Shown here piece by piece: positions 12,104-13,272 of a stretch of DNA of 13,272 nt; the first letter of the stretch is position 1, and each line of letters opens with the position of its first letter. The position numbers were made by a program, and so were the translations under genes. Below the pieces are notes generated by a model. It ran no database searches. It saw only the letters and a list, made by a program, of their open reading frames with translations, and was not told the origin of the DNA. This DNA comes from Chloroflexi bacterium UBA4736 (GTDB lineage: Bacteria > Chloroflexota > Dormibacteria > Dormibacterales > Dormibacteraceae): contig DHIW01000048.1 in NCBI GenBank assembly GCA_002404015.1, forward strand, positions 53,343 to 66,614, read 5' to 3'.

Positions 12104-13087
12104 TTAGCGCGAGCGGAGCGCCCGAACCATCACGTCGTCGGTGACATTGGCGCCCGACAGGAGCACCACGACCCGCTCGTTGGGCGCCGCCGAGTGGTGA
12201 TAGAGCAGGCCCGCCAACGCCGCCGCCCCGGCCGGCTCGGCGAGCAGGTGCTCCCACTCGAAGTAGAGGCGGATGGCGCGCAGCATCTCGGCCTCCTGGA
12301 CCTCGATCATGGCGTCCACGTTGCGGCGCGCGATCTCGAAGTTGAGCCGGCCCGGCCCGCTGGCGGCCAGGCCGTCGGCCATCGTCTCGACCCGGTCCAG
12401 GGCGACCACCCGACCCGCGGCCAGGGAGCGGATGAGACCGTTGGCGCCGGCCGGCTCGACGCCGATCACCCGGACCCCTGGCCGGCGCGCCTTCAGGTAC
12501 ACGGCGATGCCCGCGATCAGGCCACCGCCGCCGACGGGAACCAGCACCGTGTCGAAGTCCTCGAGCTGCTCGAGCAGCTCGACCGCGATGGTGCCCTGGC
12601 CGGCGATCACGTCGGGGTCGTCGAAGGCGTGGACGAACGTGGCGCCGCTCTCGGCCTGGGCCCGCACCGCTTCCACCTGGGCTTCGTTGTAGCTGCGCCC
12701 GGCCGGGACCACGCGGGCGCCCAGCCGCTTGATGGCCTCCACCTTCAGCTCGTTGGCGTTCTCAGGCACGTAGACCATGGCCGGGACCTTGAAAACGGCG
12801 GCCGCGTAGGCGACGCCCTGGCCGTGATTGCCGGCGCTGGCGGTGATCACGCCGCGCGCGCGTTCCTCAGGACTCATGCGAACCAGCTTGTTGAGGGCGC
12901 CCCTCACCTTGAACGCGCGGATCGGCTGGACCGACTCGAGCTTGATGTGGACGTGGCAGCCCGCCTTAGCGGTGAAAGCTCGCGAGTACTGCAGCGGCGT
13001 TGGTGTCAGGTAAGGCCGGAGGTCGCCGGCTGCGAGATCGACGGCCTCCGGCCGCACGGTGACCGTGTCCACGTCCTTCAAGTGCAA
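12104..13087 (-). CDS. ilvA: Threonine/serine dehydratase, PLP-dependent, without ACT domain
   Basis: This fold-type II PLP enzyme deaminates threonine to 2-oxobutyrate and often serine to pyruvate. The 327-residue protein shows TPTPL (28-32), IRAFKVRGA with the Schiff-base K60, SAGNHGQG (84-91), VPVGGGGLIAG (183-193) binding the phosphate, and LSGANV (310-315), where many members read SGGN. It ends soon after the catalytic domain, so the C-terminal ACT regulatory domain of biosynthetic IlvA is missing, as in catabolic TdcB-type enzymes. It may serve breakdown or isoleucine synthesis. The start is unsettled. TTG 13087 is the longest, but TATGAT on the minus strand (13095-13090) is only 2 nt before it, so TTG 13081, GTG 13072 or GTG 13057 may be real. 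All keep the whole catalytic domain. The RAM-domain gene follows. Confidence 0.93.
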   Translation of the reverse strand: MHLKDVDTVTVRPEAVDLAAGDLRPYLTPTPLQYSRAFTAKAGCHVHIKLESVQPIRAFKVRGALNKLVRMSPEERARGVITASAGNHGQGVAYAAAVFKVPAMVYVPENANELKVEAIKRLGARVVPAGRSYNEAQVEAVRAQAESGATFVHAFDDPDVIAGQGTIAVELLEQLEDFDTVLVPVGGGGLIAGIAVYLKARRPGVRVIGVEPAGANGLIRSLAAGRVVALDRVETMADGLAASGPGRLNFEIARRNVDAMIEVQEAEMLRAIRLYFEWEHLLAEPAGAAALAGLLYHHSAAPNERVVVLLSGANVTDDVMVRALRSR

Positions 13088-13089
13088 AC

Positions 13090-13095
13090 ATCATA
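13090..13095 (-). promoter_or_regulatory. -10 element TATGAT upstream of threonine dehydratase
   Basis: TATGAT on the minus strand is one base from TATAAT. Initiation would fall about 13081-13084, within or just before the first candidate start codons, suggesting a very short leader. No convincing -35 was seen 16-18 bp upstream. Confidence 0.5.
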
Positions 13096-13162
13096 GGAGG
13101 CGGCCGAATGAAACCGCCCCGACGGAAAGCGACCCTTCGAGGCAGCCTCCTACTGGATCCAC

Positions 13163-13272
13163 GACGCGGTGCCAAGGCCCGGCTCTGCCGGGCCGCTTGA
13201 GTCCCTCTTCCAATCACGCCGACAAGGAGCCCACTCCAAAAGGGAAGTGGGTCCGGGGGAGGAACCGCGAGG
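13163..13272 (+). repeat. Structured intergenic repeat, copy 2 (plus sense, cut by window end)
   Basis: This copy lies upstream of, and divergent from, threonine dehydratase. It reads GACGCGGTGCCAAGG, then an 8-bp stem (13176-13183 with 13187-13194, loop TCT), a GAGT...ACGCCGACAAGGAG...ACTCC region, a CCCACT...AGTGGG stem and the left arm of the long stem (13253-13266). GCGA (13267-13270) and GG follow, where the window ends. It is the inverted partner of 11673-11795 and has the same orientation as the diverged copy at 7231-7345. The gap 13096-13162 between the promoter and this repeat shows no gene. Confidence 0.8.

Noticed and set aside
11813..13096. 427-residue plus-strand frame antisense to the RAM-domain and dehydratase genes
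   Set aside because: Both minus-strand genes are clear family members. The plus frame is Asp/His/Arg-rich shadow sequence.
11669..13272. Composite transposon made of two inverted repeats around ilvA and the RAM gene
   Set aside because: No transposase, no target-site duplication visible, and a third copy lies far away without a partner. Independent repeats or RNAs are more likely, though inversion by recombination is still possible.
13163..13272. tRNA-like fold
   Set aside because: No T-loop consensus (GTTCRANNC), acceptor stem or CCA pattern; the stem lengths do not fit a cloverleaf.

Overview
The window is high-GC (roughly 70% by eye), densely coded bacterial chromosome. I count 16 protein-coding genes, including a 47-residue pilin gene. 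Several starts are GTG or TTG without a Shine-Dalgarno, placed 6-10 nt after a TANNNT hexamer. That pattern suggests leaderless or near-leaderless transcription, as is common in Actinobacteriota, Chloroflexota and relatives. The Lgt variant (Trp where E. coli has His103) fits such a lineage, but the phylum is not fixed by what I can see.

Layout. Positions 1-115 look like one end of a small transposable element abutting a CTAG site, which holds the stop codon of an exported M23 peptidase gene (minus strand). Divergent from that gene run rlmN, a small PRC-barrel-like gene, a DinB/maleylpyruvate-isomerase-like gene and a DUF72 gene with no canonical start codon (plus strand). Converging on these is a tightly overlapping minus-strand set, gltX-lgt-SDR (BadH-like). 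Divergent from gltX is an S51 peptidase (PepE-like). A convergent gap of about 130 bp then holds strong hairpins, followed by a minus-strand Flp-type pilin with a strong ribosome binding site. Next come a PAP2 phosphatase (minus) and, divergent from it, a diacylglycerol-kinase-like gene, an alpha/beta hydrolase, a PlsC-type acyltransferase and an NAD-dependent epimerase-like gene. The right end carries threonine dehydratase and a stand-alone Lrp/AsnC ligand-binding domain gene (both minus), flanked by two inverted copies of an intergenic structured repeat.

Gene cooperation. PAP2, lipid kinase and PlsC act around phosphatidic acid and diacylglycerol, so 7585-10787 reads as a lipid-metabolism neighbourhood. 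Lgt uses phosphatidylglycerol to lipidate exported proteins. The stand-alone RAM domain beside a threonine dehydratase that lacks an ACT domain suggests amino-acid sensing in trans.

Most interesting signals: (1) a structured intergenic repeat of about 110 nt present three times, with paired base changes that preserve a stem between copies; (2) divergent gene pairs separated by about 10 bp whose -10 elements overlap on opposite strands; (3) the DUF72 gene without a canonical start; (4) the element end at the left edge. I see no CRISPR array, tRNA, rRNA, prophage or defence system here.
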